NCBI RefSeq assembly: GCF_023544445.1
Contig: NZ_JALPVJ010000028.1
Location: 53,235 to 117,234 of the forward strand
Direction of reading: 5' to 3'
DNA from: Actinoplanes sp. M2I2
Lineage (GTDB): Bacteria > Actinomycetota > Actinomycetes > Mycobacteriales > Micromonosporaceae
Length of the DNA: 64,000 nucleotides
A program made the translations under genes and the position numbers. The notes under the pieces are model-generated. The model did no database searches. It saw only the letters and a program-made list of their open reading frames with translations, and was not told where the DNA came from. Position 1 is the stretch's first letter, and each line of letters begins with the position of its first letter. Of this stretch, positions 41,183 to 50,019 are shown piece by piece.

Positions 41183-44100
41183 ATGGCCGTCGAAGAGCTC
41201 CTCACCGCGCTGGATCCCCTGCCGTACCACCAGCGCATGCGTCACGTGGCGGCCTGGGCGCGCACCGCGCCGGACCGTGCGGAGGTCTGCGCCGAGCTCC
41301 TCGCCCGGGGTGATCACGGCCGGCGGCTCGCGCTGGTCGCCGCCATGGTCGCCCAAGACGCGGCGGGCATCGTGGCCGCGTCGTCCGACCCGCAGATCCT
41401 GCTGCGGGCCCGGGTGTTCGACCGGCGCATCACCGAACTGTCCGCACGGGACAGACGGCGGGCCTACCGGACGCTGCGGCGGCTCGACGACACGGCGACG
41501 GCCGACGCGCTGATCGGCGAGGTGCGCGAGCACTTCGGCGACGAGGAGGCGGCCGCGCTGCTGCCGGCCTGCGGGCCGTCGGTCGTCCGGGCCGCGCTGC
41601 CCGATCTGGAATTCGCGGCCAACCTCGAAGTGGTGGCCCGGCGGCACCCCGATCTGCTGCTCGCACGGGCCGGGGAGCGCCTGGCCGCAGCCCCGATCGA
41701 GAATCGGTGGGACGTGTGGGAGCAGGTCGGGGCGGCGGTGCTGTCGTGCGATCCGGGGCGGGCGCTCGACCTTGTCGAACGCTTCCCGGTCAACAACCGG
41801 CTGCCCGGCGATCTGCGCGCCTACGGCCGGCTCGCCGCGGCCGACCCGGGCCGGGTGGCCCGGCTGCTGGCCCCGGTCGAGACCGGCCCGCTGCCGCCGG
41901 CGGTGGTGCGGCGTCTCGCGGCGCTGCCGAACGAGGCGCTGGTGCCGCTGGCCCGCACGCACCTCAGGGCGCTGCTCGACGCGCTCGCGCCGTCGCGGCG
42001 GACCGACCTGTACGACCGCGCCTCCACCGGCCGCGTGCCGTCGCCGGCGATCCTGGAGCTGCTGCCGGTCGCGACCCGGATCCGGGAGGCCGCCCGGGCC
42101 GCGGAGCTGGTGTCCCCGTCCGTACGCGGGAAGTACCGCGCCTATCTCGCCTGGACCGACGTCTCGGCCGCGCTCGCCCCGCAGCTGCGCTCGGGTGACG
42201 CCGCCGAGCGGGAGCGGGCCTGGGCCCGGCTGGTCACCGCGGCCCGGCTCTCCCGTGACCCGCACGCGGTGGCCGAGGTGATCGACCGGCTCGACCAGCT
42301 CCGCAACGAGCAGGATCCCGTCCGCGCGGCGGCCCTCAGCGCCCTGTCCGGGGTCGCCCGGCTGCTCACGGCGTCCGCGGCCGCCCCGCTCACCCGGGTC
42401 ACCACCGCCGCCGTCGAGGCCCGGGACTCGTCCGCCACCACCGCGGCCGAGCTGGCCCGCCTCGCCCTCGGCACGCTGCGCTTCCATGTCGACGTGCCGG
42501 CGCTGCGCGAGTGGGCGCTGTTCACGATCGACCGCGTCGGCACGGCCGCACCGGTCCCGCACCTGGCGAGCTTCGACGGGGTGCCGCCGGCGATCGTCTG
42601 GGACCGGTTGCGCCCCTGGGTGTCGGCCTCCCTGGCCCAGGGCCGGCCCGAGCCGCTGCTGGCGGTCGCGCGGGCCCTCGGCCGGGGCGCCTACGACCGG
42701 CCGGAGCTGCAGGACCTGCTGGGCTCGGCGATCGGGTCGAGGCTGGGCGACCAGGCTGTCCGGCTGTGGCTGGCCGATCGGCGGCAGCGCTCCCGGCGGG
42801 TCGCCCAGGTGCTCGACAGCGACCTCACCGCGGTGACGCTGCCGATCGTGTGGGAGACGATCAGCTCGCGCCGCACCGACCTGCTGGACAAGGTCTTCGC
42901 CGGTCCGATGCGTGGCCGCCGGCTCGGACCGGGCGAGCGCTGGATCCCCCGGACGCCGCGGCACGTCGACCGCTGGCTGCCGCGCCAGCAGGAGGCGTTC
43001 GTGGAACTGCTCGCCACGGTGGCCGGCGACCCGGCCGAGGGGGTGTGGACGCGGGCCCGGGTGCTGCGGACCGCCGCCGTCGTGCCGGGCGCCGGGCGCG
43101 AACTGGTGCTGCGCCACCGGGACGACCCGGCCGTGCCGATCGCCGAGGCCGCGCTGGGTGCTCTGCCGTGGACCGACCGCCCCGGCGAGGCGCTGTCGAT
43201 CCTGCTCGAGTACGCCGGCTCCGACCGCGCCCGGGTCGCCCTCTACGCCGCCGGTCGCGCCGCCGCCCACACCGAGCCCGGCCGCCTGCCGGCGCTGCTG
43301 GGTGGCGTGCTGGCCGGACCGGCCAAGGTCACCAGCCGCAAGGAGGCCGCCCGGCTGCTCGCCCGCTACGCCCCGGCCGAGGTGATGACCACCCTGCTCG
43401 AGGTCTTCCGGAACCCGGACACCCCCCGGGACGTACGGGCGGCGATCGTCGCGGGCGCCGGCCGGCGCCTCGACGCCTACCCCAGCTGGACGGTGCTGGC
43501 CGCGGCCCGGGACGGCAGCCGTGAGGAACGCCGTGCCGTCCTGGCCACCGCGCCGGCCCGGATCTCGGCCCGGCACCGCCCCCGGTACGCGGCCCTGATC
43601 GCCGACGCCGGCCGCAGCCCCGACCCGGTGGTCCGGCGGGCCGCGTTCGCCGCCCTGCCGGCCTGGCTGCCCTGGGCGCCCGCGGGCGACCTGGTCACCG
43701 CCCGCTTCACCGACCTCGGCGAGGAGCTGGGCCCGGCCGAGGTCGCCGGGCTGCTTCCGGCGCTGGCCCCGACCGGCCTTACCGCCGTCCTCTCCGACCT
43801 GATCGGACGGGACGCCGAGCCCGTCCGGCGACGGCTCGACGTGCTGGCCCGGGGCACGGCGGCGTGGTCCCGCGACGCGCCGGCGGCGACCGGCCGGTCG
43901 GCGCTGATCGCGTCGGCCCGGTGGCTCGCGGCCCGGCCCGGCCGGCGGCCGGTGGCGGCCGCTCTGCTGCTCGGCCTGGGCCGGCTGGACAACCTGGACG
44001 AGCTGGCCGACCTGTGCGCCGGCCGCCCCGTGCTGGCCGTGCGGACGGCCGACCGGATCCGCGACCGCCTGATCGAGCTGCCCGCCTTCGAGGACCGGGC

Positions 44101-44281
44101 CGCCATCGGCCGCCTGGCCGCTCGCGGCGACCTGGCCGGTGGCCTGTTCGCGGTGGCCCTGCTGACCGACACCCGCGTCCGCTGGACCGATCCCTGGCGC
44201 GACCTGCTGGGCTCCCTGCGCGACCACCACGAGCCCGAGGTCCGCGACGAGGCCTGGGACGTCGACTCCACCCACCGCTGA
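41183..44281 (+). CDS. Large HEAT-like alpha-solenoid protein, unknown function
   Basis: A 1032-residue cytoplasmic protein with no signal peptide or membrane segment. The whole length is built of repeated helical pairs rich in A, L and R with HEAT-like spacing, such as VRRLAALPNEALVPLARTHL, VRAAALSALSGVARLL and DPVVRRAAFAALPAWLP. HEAT solenoids are protein-binding scaffolds, and no catalytic motif is visible. The start directly follows the ALDH stop (TGA then ATG), so they are in one operon. Identity beyond HEAT-like is not established, and long minus-strand open frames through it are shadows. Confidence 0.7.
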   Translation: MAVEELLTALDPLPYHQRMRHVAAWARTAPDRAEVCAELLARGDHGRRLALVAAMVAQDAAGIVAASSDPQILLRARVFDRRITELSARDRRRAYRTLRRLDDTATADALIGEVREHFGDEEAAALLPACGPSVVRAALPDLEFAANLEVVARRHPDLLLARAGERLAAAPIENRWDVWEQVGAAVLSCDPGRALDLVERFPVNNRLPGDLRAYGRLAAADPGRVARLLAPVETGPLPPAVVRRLAALPNEALVPLARTHLRALLDALAPSRRTDLYDRASTGRVPSPAILELLPVATRIREAARAAELVSPSVRGKYRAYLAWTDVSAALAPQLRSGDAAERERAWARLVTAARLSRDPHAVAEVIDRLDQLRNEQDPVRAAALSALSGVARLLTASAAAPLTRVTTAAVEARDSSATTAAELARLALGTLRFHVDVPALREWALFTIDRVGTAAPVPHLASFDGVPPAIVWDRLRPWVSASLAQGRPEPLLAVARALGRGAYDRPELQDLLGSAIGSRLGDQAVRLWLADRRQRSRRVAQVLDSDLTAVTLPIVWETISSRRTDLLDKVFAGPMRGRRLGPGERWIPRTPRHVDRWLPRQQEAFVELLATVAGDPAEGVWTRARVLRTAAVVPGAGRELVLRHRDDPAVPIAEAALGALPWTDRPGEALSILLEYAGSDRARVALYAAGRAAAHTEPGRLPALLGGVLAGPAKVTSRKEAARLLARYAPAEVMTTLLEVFRNPDTPRDVRAAIVAGAGRRLDAYPSWTVLAAARDGSREERRAVLATAPARISARHRPRYAALIADAGRSPDPVVRRAAFAALPAWLPWAPAGDLVTARFTDLGEELGPAEVAGLLPALAPTGLTAVLSDLIGRDAEPVRRRLDVLARGTAAWSRDAPAATGRSALIASARWLAARPGRRPVAAALLLGLGRLDNLDELADLCAGRPVLAVRTADRIRDRLIELPAFEDRAAIGRLAARGDLAGGLFAVALLTDTRVRWTDPWRDLLGSLRDHHEPEVRDEAWDVDSTHR

Positions 44282-44310
44282 GCGGCCGGGTCGTCACAGC
44301 GAAGCGCTGC

Positions 44311-44976
44311 TCAGGCGTACGCGATCCCCGCGATCTGGGTGTTGAACGGGACGAACGGGCTGTGCAGCCGGTACGTCTCGAGATCGACGCGGTCGAACCC
44401 CGCCGCGCGCACCAGGCCGGCCAGGTCCCGTTCGCACGAGCAACCCTCGAAGGTCCAGGCCCACGGGCGGCGCAGCGCCCGCTGGAGAGCCCGGGTGGGG
44501 GTGCCGGCCCGGGCGGCGACGTGCTCCAGGAAGCGGAAGGTGCCGCCGGGCCGCAGGATGCGACGGACCTCGGCCAGGACACCGACGGGATCGGTCACCG
44601 TGCACAGCACGAGCGACGAGATCACCGCGTCGGCGCTTCCGCCGGCCAGGCCGGTGTGTTCGGCCACCTGGTCGCGCAGGTCGAGGCGCACGCCGCGGCG
44701 CTCGGCGGCGGCCCGCAGCCGCCGGTGCATCGGCCGGTTGGGTTCGACGGCCACGAGCGTCGTCCCGGGGCGCAGGTAGCGGAGGTTGGCGCCCACTCCC
44801 GGGCCCAGTTCCACGACGGTCGACGGCAGCCGGGCGAAGACACGCTGCTTGTGCCGCCGCACGTTCCACTCGATGTACGGGCCCAGGACGCTGAAGAACG
44901 CGGCGTTGAAGGGTCCGCGCGCGGCGTGCGTCTCGAAGCCGCTCGCTGAGGACAGGCGCAGGTCGTTGTCGGTCAT
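44311..44976 (-). CDS. SAM-dependent methyltransferase (UbiE/phospholipid-type)
   Basis: A 221-residue class I methyltransferase. Motif I is VVELGPGVGANLRYL near 53-67, then VAVEPN (acidic loop) and ISSLVLCTVTDP (motif IV region), followed by the FRFLEHVAA segment that is common in UbiE/PmtA-like enzymes. A cysteine pair appears in EGCSCERDL. Substrate unknown, perhaps a lipid or quinone. ATG at 44976; a GGGGAAATACCCC palindrome lies about 40 bases upstream, next to the end of the hydrolase-LuxR gene. Confidence 0.85.
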   Translation of the reverse strand: MTDNDLRLSSASGFETHAARGPFNAAFFSVLGPYIEWNVRRHKQRVFARLPSTVVELGPGVGANLRYLRPGTTLVAVEPNRPMHRRLRAAAERRGVRLDLRDQVAEHTGLAGGSADAVISSLVLCTVTDPVGVLAEVRRILRPGGTFRFLEHVAARAGTPTRALQRALRRPWAWTFEGCSCERDLAGLVRAAGFDRVDLETYRLHSPFVPFNTQIAGIAYA

Positions 44977-45013
44977 CCGGACACTCTGCGCCGATCCGGC
45001 CCGCCGGTCAGGC

Positions 45014-45026
45014 GGGGAAATACCCC
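45014..45026. promoter_or_regulatory. GGGG-N5-CCCC inverted repeat, candidate operator
   Basis: GGGGAAATACCCC sits between the end of the hydrolase-LuxR gene and the start of the methyltransferase gene (38 bases from it). Its position in the methyltransferase leader suggests regulation, possibly by the neighbouring LuxR-type protein. No experimental basis. Confidence 0.35.
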
Positions 45027-45039
45027 ACTGTGGCCGCGC

Positions 45040-46083
45040 TCAGAGCCGATCGCGCCGCTCGCTGTACCAGGCGGCGACCTGCGCCCGGGACCGGAAGCCC
45101 AGGCGCAGGCGGATCCGCTCGACGTGCCCCTCGGCCGAGCGCTCGTCGATCCCCAGGCGGGCCGCGATCTCGCGGTTCGTGCACCCCTGGCTGATCAGGT
45201 CGGCCACCTCCCGCTGGCGGACCGTCAACCCGTCGGCGCGCCGCCGGGGGACGGGCAGGCCGAGGAACCGGCGGACGACGCGCACCAGCGCGTCCCGGTC
45301 GCCGGCGTAGGGCAGGTGCGACCGGCCGGGCAGCAGCGCCAGCCGGGCGCCCCCGATGCCGTCGGCCAGCGTGGCGGCCTGCGCGACGGGCGCCGCCCGA
45401 TCCCCGGTGCGGTGCACCACCAGCGTGGGCGCCCGCACGTGGGCGAGGCGGTCGCTGACGTCGAGCCGGTAGCTGAGCGCCAGCAGGGCCTGCGCGGTCG
45501 CGGCGCTCGAGCACGCGCGCTGATAGCGGGCCAGCTCGGCCCGGGTCGACCGGTCGGCGTCGGGCGCGAAGATGTCGGTCAGCACGTCCGACCCCAGCCC
45601 CCAGTGCGAGCCGACCAGGCCGAGGATGTGCTCACGCACGCCCGGCGGGGACAGCTCGCCGCCGCGGGCCCAGCCGCCGTAGAGCACCAGGCGCCGGACG
45701 GTGGCGGGATGGGCCGCGGCCCAGGCCACGGCGACCGGTACGCCCATCGACGTGCCCATCAGGTCGAACGGCTCGCCCACCGCCGCGGCGACCGCGCCCA
45801 GCTGTTCGAGCTCGAACTCCAGCGACGCCGGGCGGTCCGTGGCGTCCGACAGCCCGGACCCGGCGCGGTCGTAACGCACGAGCCGGCAGCCGCGCGCCAG
45901 GGCTTCGTAAAGGGCCCGTTCGGCCGGCAGTTCCCAGCTGAGCCGCAGGTGCGTGAGCCAGCCCATCACGTAGACCAGCGGCCGGCCGGCGCCGGCGCGG
46001 GCGTAGGCCACGGTGGTGCCGTCGGCCAGGACCACCCGATCGACCCGCTGCTCCACCCCGTGATTGTCGTCGCCGGCCGCCAT
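45040..46083 (-). CDS. Alpha/beta-hydrolase fused to a LuxR-type DNA-binding domain
   Basis: A 347-residue fusion. Residues about 15-265 are an alpha/beta-hydrolase with the nucleophile elbow DLMGTSMGVP (S112), RYDRAGSGLS upstream and VVHRTGDRAAP plus GRSHLPY (Asp and His regions). Residues about 280-340 are a LuxR/NarL HTH (LTVRQREVADLISQGCTNREIA and a recognition helix ending SAEGHVERIRLRL). It could be a one-component regulator that binds or turns over a small hydrophobic ligand and then controls genes. Likely target: the downstream methyltransferase. ATG at 46083. Confidence 0.85.
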   Translation of the reverse strand: MAAGDDNHGVEQRVDRVVLADGTTVAYARAGAGRPLVYVMGWLTHLRLSWELPAERALYEALARGCRLVRYDRAGSGLSDATDRPASLEFELEQLGAVAAAVGEPFDLMGTSMGVPVAVAWAAAHPATVRRLVLYGGWARGGELSPPGVREHILGLVGSHWGLGSDVLTDIFAPDADRSTRAELARYQRACSSAATAQALLALSYRLDVSDRLAHVRAPTLVVHRTGDRAAPVAQAATLADGIGGARLALLPGRSHLPYAGDRDALVRVVRRFLGLPVPRRRADGLTVRQREVADLISQGCTNREIAARLGIDERSAEGHVERIRLRLGFRSRAQVAAWYSERRDRL

Positions 46084-46110
46084 GGTCAGCGTCGCCCGGT
46101 CGGGGATCGG

Positions 46111-47112
46111 TCAGTGGTGATCGCGGCGGTGGCGGCCGAGGACGTCCTGGCCGAAGTCGTTGGCGGGGTCGCGCCAGACCGAGTGGGCGTGGTTGGCGCC
46201 GCGCTGGGTGTTGTCCCACTCGATCAGCAGGTTCGGTCCCTGCACGCGGTAGTAGTGCGGCTCGCCGGGACCGGTCGGGCCGGCCCAGGCGAAGTGGACG
46301 GCGTCGAGCGCGGCGTCGTCGTAGGCCGCCATCGGGGACACCGCCTCGGGCACGCGCCCGAAATACGTACCGAGAAGGGCCCGGAGCAGATCGCGCCGGT
46401 CGGCCGGCAGGTCGGCGCCCGCGATGCCGGCCGGCCGGGCCACCAGGTCGTCGCCGGCGATGCTGCTGCGGTTGCCGGTCACGACGTCGGACGGCGCGGT
46501 GGAGGAGAGGATCGCGCGCCGGGCCAGGCCGGGCGCGAGGGACCGGACGAGGTCGCGGGCCAGGTCCTCGACCCGGGCCAGCGGACGGTTGACCGCCCCG
46601 CCCAGCAGCTCGGAGACGGCCGGGTCGGCGCCCAGGAAGCTCGGCGTGGTCGCAACCACCCGGCCGTCCACGACGAGGTTGTTGAGCGAGACGTGGTGGC
46701 CGCCGAAGCGCCAGCCCCAGGCGCCGCTCGGCCCCGGCTCGCCGAAGACGCGCAGGTAGTACCGGCCGGGGTCGCGACCCCGCTCGCCGCCGAAGCCGGA
46801 CACGAAGCCCTCGGTGTGGTCGAGGACGTTCTCGAGGCCGATGGTGGTGGCCACCGTGACGAAGCCGGCGCGGGACAGGCCGGCGGCCACCAGCCGCATC
46901 GCCGCCTGCTGCTGGGCCGGGCGCTGCTGATGGAAGGTCAGGCCGCCGTGGTCGGTCGGGGTGTAGAACCAGCGCCGCCGCTCGTCGTCGGGCTCCCCGG
47001 CCGACGGGCCGCGGCCCCGGGCGACGGCCCGCTGGTCGTCGGTCAGTTGCCCCAGCCACGCCCGGGCCGCCTCGGCCATCCGGGCCGCCACGTCATCCAC
47101 CATGACCGACAA
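46111..47112 (-). CDS. DUF3500 family protein
   Basis: A 333-residue protein matching DUF3500: WFYTPTDHGGLTFHQQ, RYYLRVFGEPGPSGAWGWRFGGHHVSLN and EWDNTQRGANHAHSVWRD are conserved-looking blocks with many histidines, suggestive of a metal site. No signal peptide is visible. Function unknown. ATG at 47112 (or 47103). It is the middle member of a minus-strand group running from divIVA through the hydrolase-LuxR gene. Confidence 0.85.
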   Translation of the reverse strand: MSVMVDDVAARMAEAARAWLGQLTDDQRAVARGRGPSAGEPDDERRRWFYTPTDHGGLTFHQQRPAQQQAAMRLVAAGLSRAGFVTVATTIGLENVLDHTEGFVSGFGGERGRDPGRYYLRVFGEPGPSGAWGWRFGGHHVSLNNLVVDGRVVATTPSFLGADPAVSELLGGAVNRPLARVEDLARDLVRSLAPGLARRAILSSTAPSDVVTGNRSSIAGDDLVARPAGIAGADLPADRRDLLRALLGTYFGRVPEAVSPMAAYDDAALDAVHFAWAGPTGPGEPHYYRVQGPNLLIEWDNTQRGANHAHSVWRDPANDFGQDVLGRHRRDHH

Positions 47113-47130
47113 TCTAGATCGGAGCCCCGG

Positions 47131-47946
47131 CTAACCGTTGCGGTGGTGCTTCTTGACGAAGGTGTAGCCCGGGGCCAGCGGGCCGATGCCCTCGTTCTCG
47201 ACCGCCTCCTGATAGAGGGCCAGCTGCTTCTCGGAGGGCTGGGCGCCGCGGGGCAGTTTGCGGATGAAGCCGCTCACCCAGTGCTCGCCGCGATGCGACT
47301 CGTACGGGATCGGCTCGACCATCGGCGCGTAGAACACCATGTCGGTCAGGGTCTCGCCGTCGGCGGCCGGATAGGACGGGTGGCCGGCCGAGTCGACGCT
47401 GCCCGTGACCCGGGTGAGGTAGCCCTCGCGGATGAGCTGGTCGACCGCGTTGCGGAGCAGGAACGCCGCCTTGGCCCCGCGGCCCAGGCCCGACCGCTTG
47501 GCCAGCAGCTCCTCGCTGAGCACCGCGCTGCCGTCGTCGAAGACCCGGCCCAGTTTGCGGACGGTGTGCAGGACCTTGGCCCGGTTGGACTCCTCGGGCC
47601 GGTGGTCGCGGGTGACGACCTTGGGGTCGTACGCGTAGAAGTAGTCGACGCCGTCGACGCTCATCGGCTCGTCGAGCGGCTCGGGGCGGATCACGAAGTC
47701 GTTGCGCGCCGGATGCCAGGTGACGGTGACCAGGACGCCCGGCCGGAAACCGGCCGGCCAGGTCAGACCGGTGAGCTGCCACTCGACGTCCTGCCGCAGC
47801 TCACACTCGAAGGTCTGGCGGTTGTCGAGCACGGCGACGACGCGGCCCGACTCCGGCGCCGACGCGGCGGCCTCCTCGGGGACGGCGCAGACGCCCGCCT
47901 CGAGATCGGCGCGCCACAGGGCGAGCCGGCGGCTGACCGTCTTCAT
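47131..47946 (-). CDS. Hypothetical protein with possible winged-helix segment
   Basis: A 271-residue protein not recognised. A short N-terminal part, a beta-rich section (FECELRQDVEWQLTGLTW, VLVTVTWHPARNDFVIRP) and a helical region from about 130 (NRAKVLHTVRKLGRVF...DQLIREGYLTRV) that looks like a small winged-helix or helical bundle. The C-terminus is lysine/histidine-rich. It might be nucleic-acid-binding, but this is only a guess. ATG at 47946; 18 bases upstream of the DUF3500 gene on the same strand. Confidence 0.55.
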   Translation of the reverse strand: MKTVSRRLALWRADLEAGVCAVPEEAAASAPESGRVVAVLDNRQTFECELRQDVEWQLTGLTWPAGFRPGVLVTVTWHPARNDFVIRPEPLDEPMSVDGVDYFYAYDPKVVTRDHRPEESNRAKVLHTVRKLGRVFDDGSAVLSEELLAKRSGLGRGAKAAFLLRNAVDQLIREGYLTRVTGSVDSAGHPSYPAADGETLTDMVFYAPMVEPIPYESHRGEHWVSGFIRKLPRGAQPSEKQLALYQEAVENEGIGPLAPGYTFVKKHHRNG

Positions 47947-48013
47947 GCGGCGAATCTACCGTGGCCGGCCGGGTCGGCCGGCCACGGCGCGAGCTGATTC
48001 CGCCGATCCGCGC

Positions 48014-48083
48014 GAGCAGGGTCAGCCGAGCAGACTCGGTCGAGCAGGCTCAGCCGAGCAGGCTCAGCCGAGCAGGCTCAGTC
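48014..48083. repeat. 14-bp minisatellite overlapping the divIVA stop codon
   Basis: Five 14-base units of the type GAGCAGGCTCAGCC. The last (48070-48083) contains the stop codon of the minus-strand divIVA-like gene at 48078-48080. On that strand each unit carries TGA (one has CGA). The 14-base period shifts the stop through all three frames. Confidence 0.9.
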
Positions 48084-48767
48084 GAGGTCGCGGCCCGAGG
48101 CGATGTCCAGTTCCTGTAGCTGGCGCTGGACGTGGTCGCCGAGCGCCTGCTGGTAGGTCTGGGCCAGCCGGCCGAGCTTGTCGATCTCGTCGAGCAGCTG
48201 GGCCCGCTTCTCGACCAGGCCGTTCATCGCCTCGGTGTGCTTGCGACGGGCGTCGGTCTCGATCGTGCTGGCGCTCAGCTGGGCGTCGCTGGTGATCTTG
48301 TCGGACTCGGACTGCGCCCCGCCGATCACCGCGTCGGCCTCGTTGCGCGCGTCCCGCATGTGGTCGTCGGCGGTGCGCCGGGCCATCATCAGGACCGGCG
48401 AGTCCTGACCGTCGCCGGCCGACGGCGGCGGACCGGACGGCGTCTCCCGGCGGGCCCGCTCGAGCTGGGACTGCATGCTGCGGGCGTTCTGCTCGGCCCG
48501 GGCGCGGGCCTCCTGGAGCCGGCCGAGCTGGGCCGTCAGGTCGTTGAGCTCGGCCTCCATCGCCCGGTTGTTCCCCCCGGCGGGCGGACCGCTCGGCCCG
48601 GGTCGCTGGACCTGGTCGTGCAGAGCGCGGTTCTCCTCGAGGAGCCGGAGAAGCTCCTGCTCGACCTCGTCCAGGAACGCGTCGACGTCCTCCTCGTCGT
48701 ACCCGCGCTTGCCGATCGCCGGCTTCTTGAACGCCACGTTGTGAACGTCGGCTGGAGTTAGCGGCAT
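48078..48767 (-). CDS. DivIVA-domain protein
   Basis: A 229-residue coiled-coil protein. The N-terminal DivIVA domain is clear: MPLTPADVHNVAFKKPAIGKRGYDEEDVDAFLD (membrane-curvature-binding start), then ELLRLLEEN and a long coiled coil to the C-terminus with a G/P-rich linker near 55-65. In actinomycetes DivIVA/Wag31 sits at poles and tips and directs apical growth, but paralogues exist and this one is not surrounded by the usual sepF/yggT/lgt cluster. ATG at 48767. It is divergent from the MmcQ-family gene. Confidence 0.87.
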   Translation of the reverse strand: MPLTPADVHNVAFKKPAIGKRGYDEEDVDAFLDEVEQELLRLLEENRALHDQVQRPGPSGPPAGGNNRAMEAELNDLTAQLGRLQEARARAEQNARSMQSQLERARRETPSGPPPSAGDGQDSPVLMMARRTADDHMRDARNEADAVIGGAQSESDKITSDAQLSASTIETDARRKHTEAMNGLVEKRAQLLDEIDKLGRLAQTYQQALGDHVQRQLQELDIASGRDLD

Positions 48768-48888
48768 CGTGCTCCTCGGCTCCCCTGCTGTTTCGTACCG
48801 TGCCGCCGCATCCTACGCACACAGCCGCTGAGCTCGCTCGGGTGTCATAGCATCAGTCGCCGACCCCACCATCCGCGAAAGGTCCGGA

Positions 48889-49236
48889 GTGGCTGACGCC
48901 GACGACGTACGCCGACTGGCCCTCGCTCTGCCCGACGTGGCCGAGATCGACAGCGACGGCTTCGACTTCCGGGTGCGCAACCGGGGCTTCGTCTGGTCGT
49001 ATCCGCAGCGTGAGCCGGGTAAGCCCCGCGTACTGCGGACCGACATCGCGGTCCTCTACGTCGGCGACGAGGCCGAGAAACAGGCTCTGGTCCTCGGCGA
49101 GCCCGAGCTGTTCTTCACCGTTCCGTCGTACGACGGGCTGCCCTTGGTGATGCTGCGGCTACCCCTGGTGACCACTGCGCGGCTGCGAGAACTTGTCGGC
49201 GACGCGTGGCAGATGCGCCGGGACAGCCCGGGCTGA
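48889..49236 (+). CDS. MmcQ/YjbR-family DNA-binding-like protein
   Basis: A 115-residue small protein of the MmcQ/YjbR fold: MADADDVRRLALALPDVAE at the start (family LALPxxxE), FRVRNRGFVWSYPQR and FFTVPSYDGLPLVMLRLPLV. Members resemble DNA-binding proteins, but their role is unknown. GTG at 48889. It abuts the convergent ABC permease gene with no gap at all (stop codons at 49234-49236 and 49237-49239). Confidence 0.82.
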   Translation: MADADDVRRLALALPDVAEIDSDGFDFRVRNRGFVWSYPQREPGKPRVLRTDIAVLYVGDEAEKQALVLGEPELFFTVPSYDGLPLVMLRLPLVTTARLRELVGDAWQMRRDSPG

Positions 49237-50019
49237 TCACCGGCCCAGGAGCCGGTAGCGACGCACCGCGAGCGGGGCGAACACCGCGAGTAACAGCAGC
49301 GGCCAGGCCAGGGCGAGCGCGACGGCGTGCTCGGCCGGCCACGAGTCGCTGCCCAGCCCCGGGTTGCCGAAGAGCTCGCGGGCGGCCGCCACCGTGGCCG
49401 AGATCGGGTTCCACTCCGACACGGCCCCGAGCCAGGCGGGCATCTGCTCCGGCGCCACGAACACGTTGGACAGGGCGGTCAACGGGAACGCCAGCGGGAA
49501 GACGATCAGGCTGACCGTGTCGGGGTTGCGCACGACGCTGCCCAGGAAGATGCCGACCCAGGTCAAAGCCAGCCGCAGCAGCAGGATCAGGCCGACCGCG
49601 GCCAGGGCCGCTCCGGCTCCGCGGTGCCACTGCCAGCCGACCAGCAGGCCGCAGACCAGCAGGACGATCATTTCGAGGACGGCCCGGGTGAGGTCGGCGG
49701 TGCCGCGGCCGACCATCAGGGCCGAGCGGGCGGTGGGCATGGACCGGAAGCGGTCGACCACGCCGCGGCTGATGTCGAGCGAGATGGCCGTGGCGGTGGC
49801 GCCCAGCCCGTACAGCTGGGTCATGACGAAGACACCGGGCAGCAGGAACTCGCGGTAGCTTTCGCCGCCGACGGCCATGCCGCTGCCGAAGACGTACCCG
49901 AAGACGAGCACGAACATGATGGGCAGGGAGAAGTAGATGACGATCTGCTCGGGCTCGCGGACGACGTGCCGCAGGTAGCGGCCGGTCATCACCCAGCCGT
50001 CGGCGATTGCGGTGGTCAT
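49237..50019 (-). CDS. ABC-2 type permease (DrrB-like)
   Basis: A 260-residue membrane protein with six hydrophobic segments and the ABC-2 pattern seen in daunorubicin-type exporters (N-terminal FSLPIMFVLVFGYVFG, SLIVFPLAFPLTALSNVFV, PISATVAAARELFGNP). It forms the membrane part of a two-gene exporter with the ATPase encoded just upstream (ATGA overlap at 50016-50019). The substrate is unknown; the DrrAB likeness suggests a drug or lipid. Confidence 0.9.
   Translation of the reverse strand: MTTAIADGWVMTGRYLRHVVREPEQIVIYFSLPIMFVLVFGYVFGSGMAVGGESYREFLLPGVFVMTQLYGLGATATAISLDISRGVVDRFRSMPTARSALMVGRGTADLTRAVLEMIVLLVCGLLVGWQWHRGAGAALAAVGLILLLRLALTWVGIFLGSVVRNPDTVSLIVFPLAFPLTALSNVFVAPEQMPAWLGAVSEWNPISATVAAARELFGNPGLGSDSWPAEHAVALALAWPLLLLAVFAPLAVRRYRLLGR

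Noticed and set aside
40796..44275. 1159-residue open frame on the minus strand, antisense to the HEAT-like gene
   Set aside because: It is a GC-rich shadow of the plus-strand gene, with compositionally biased translation and no recognisable domain or ribosome site.
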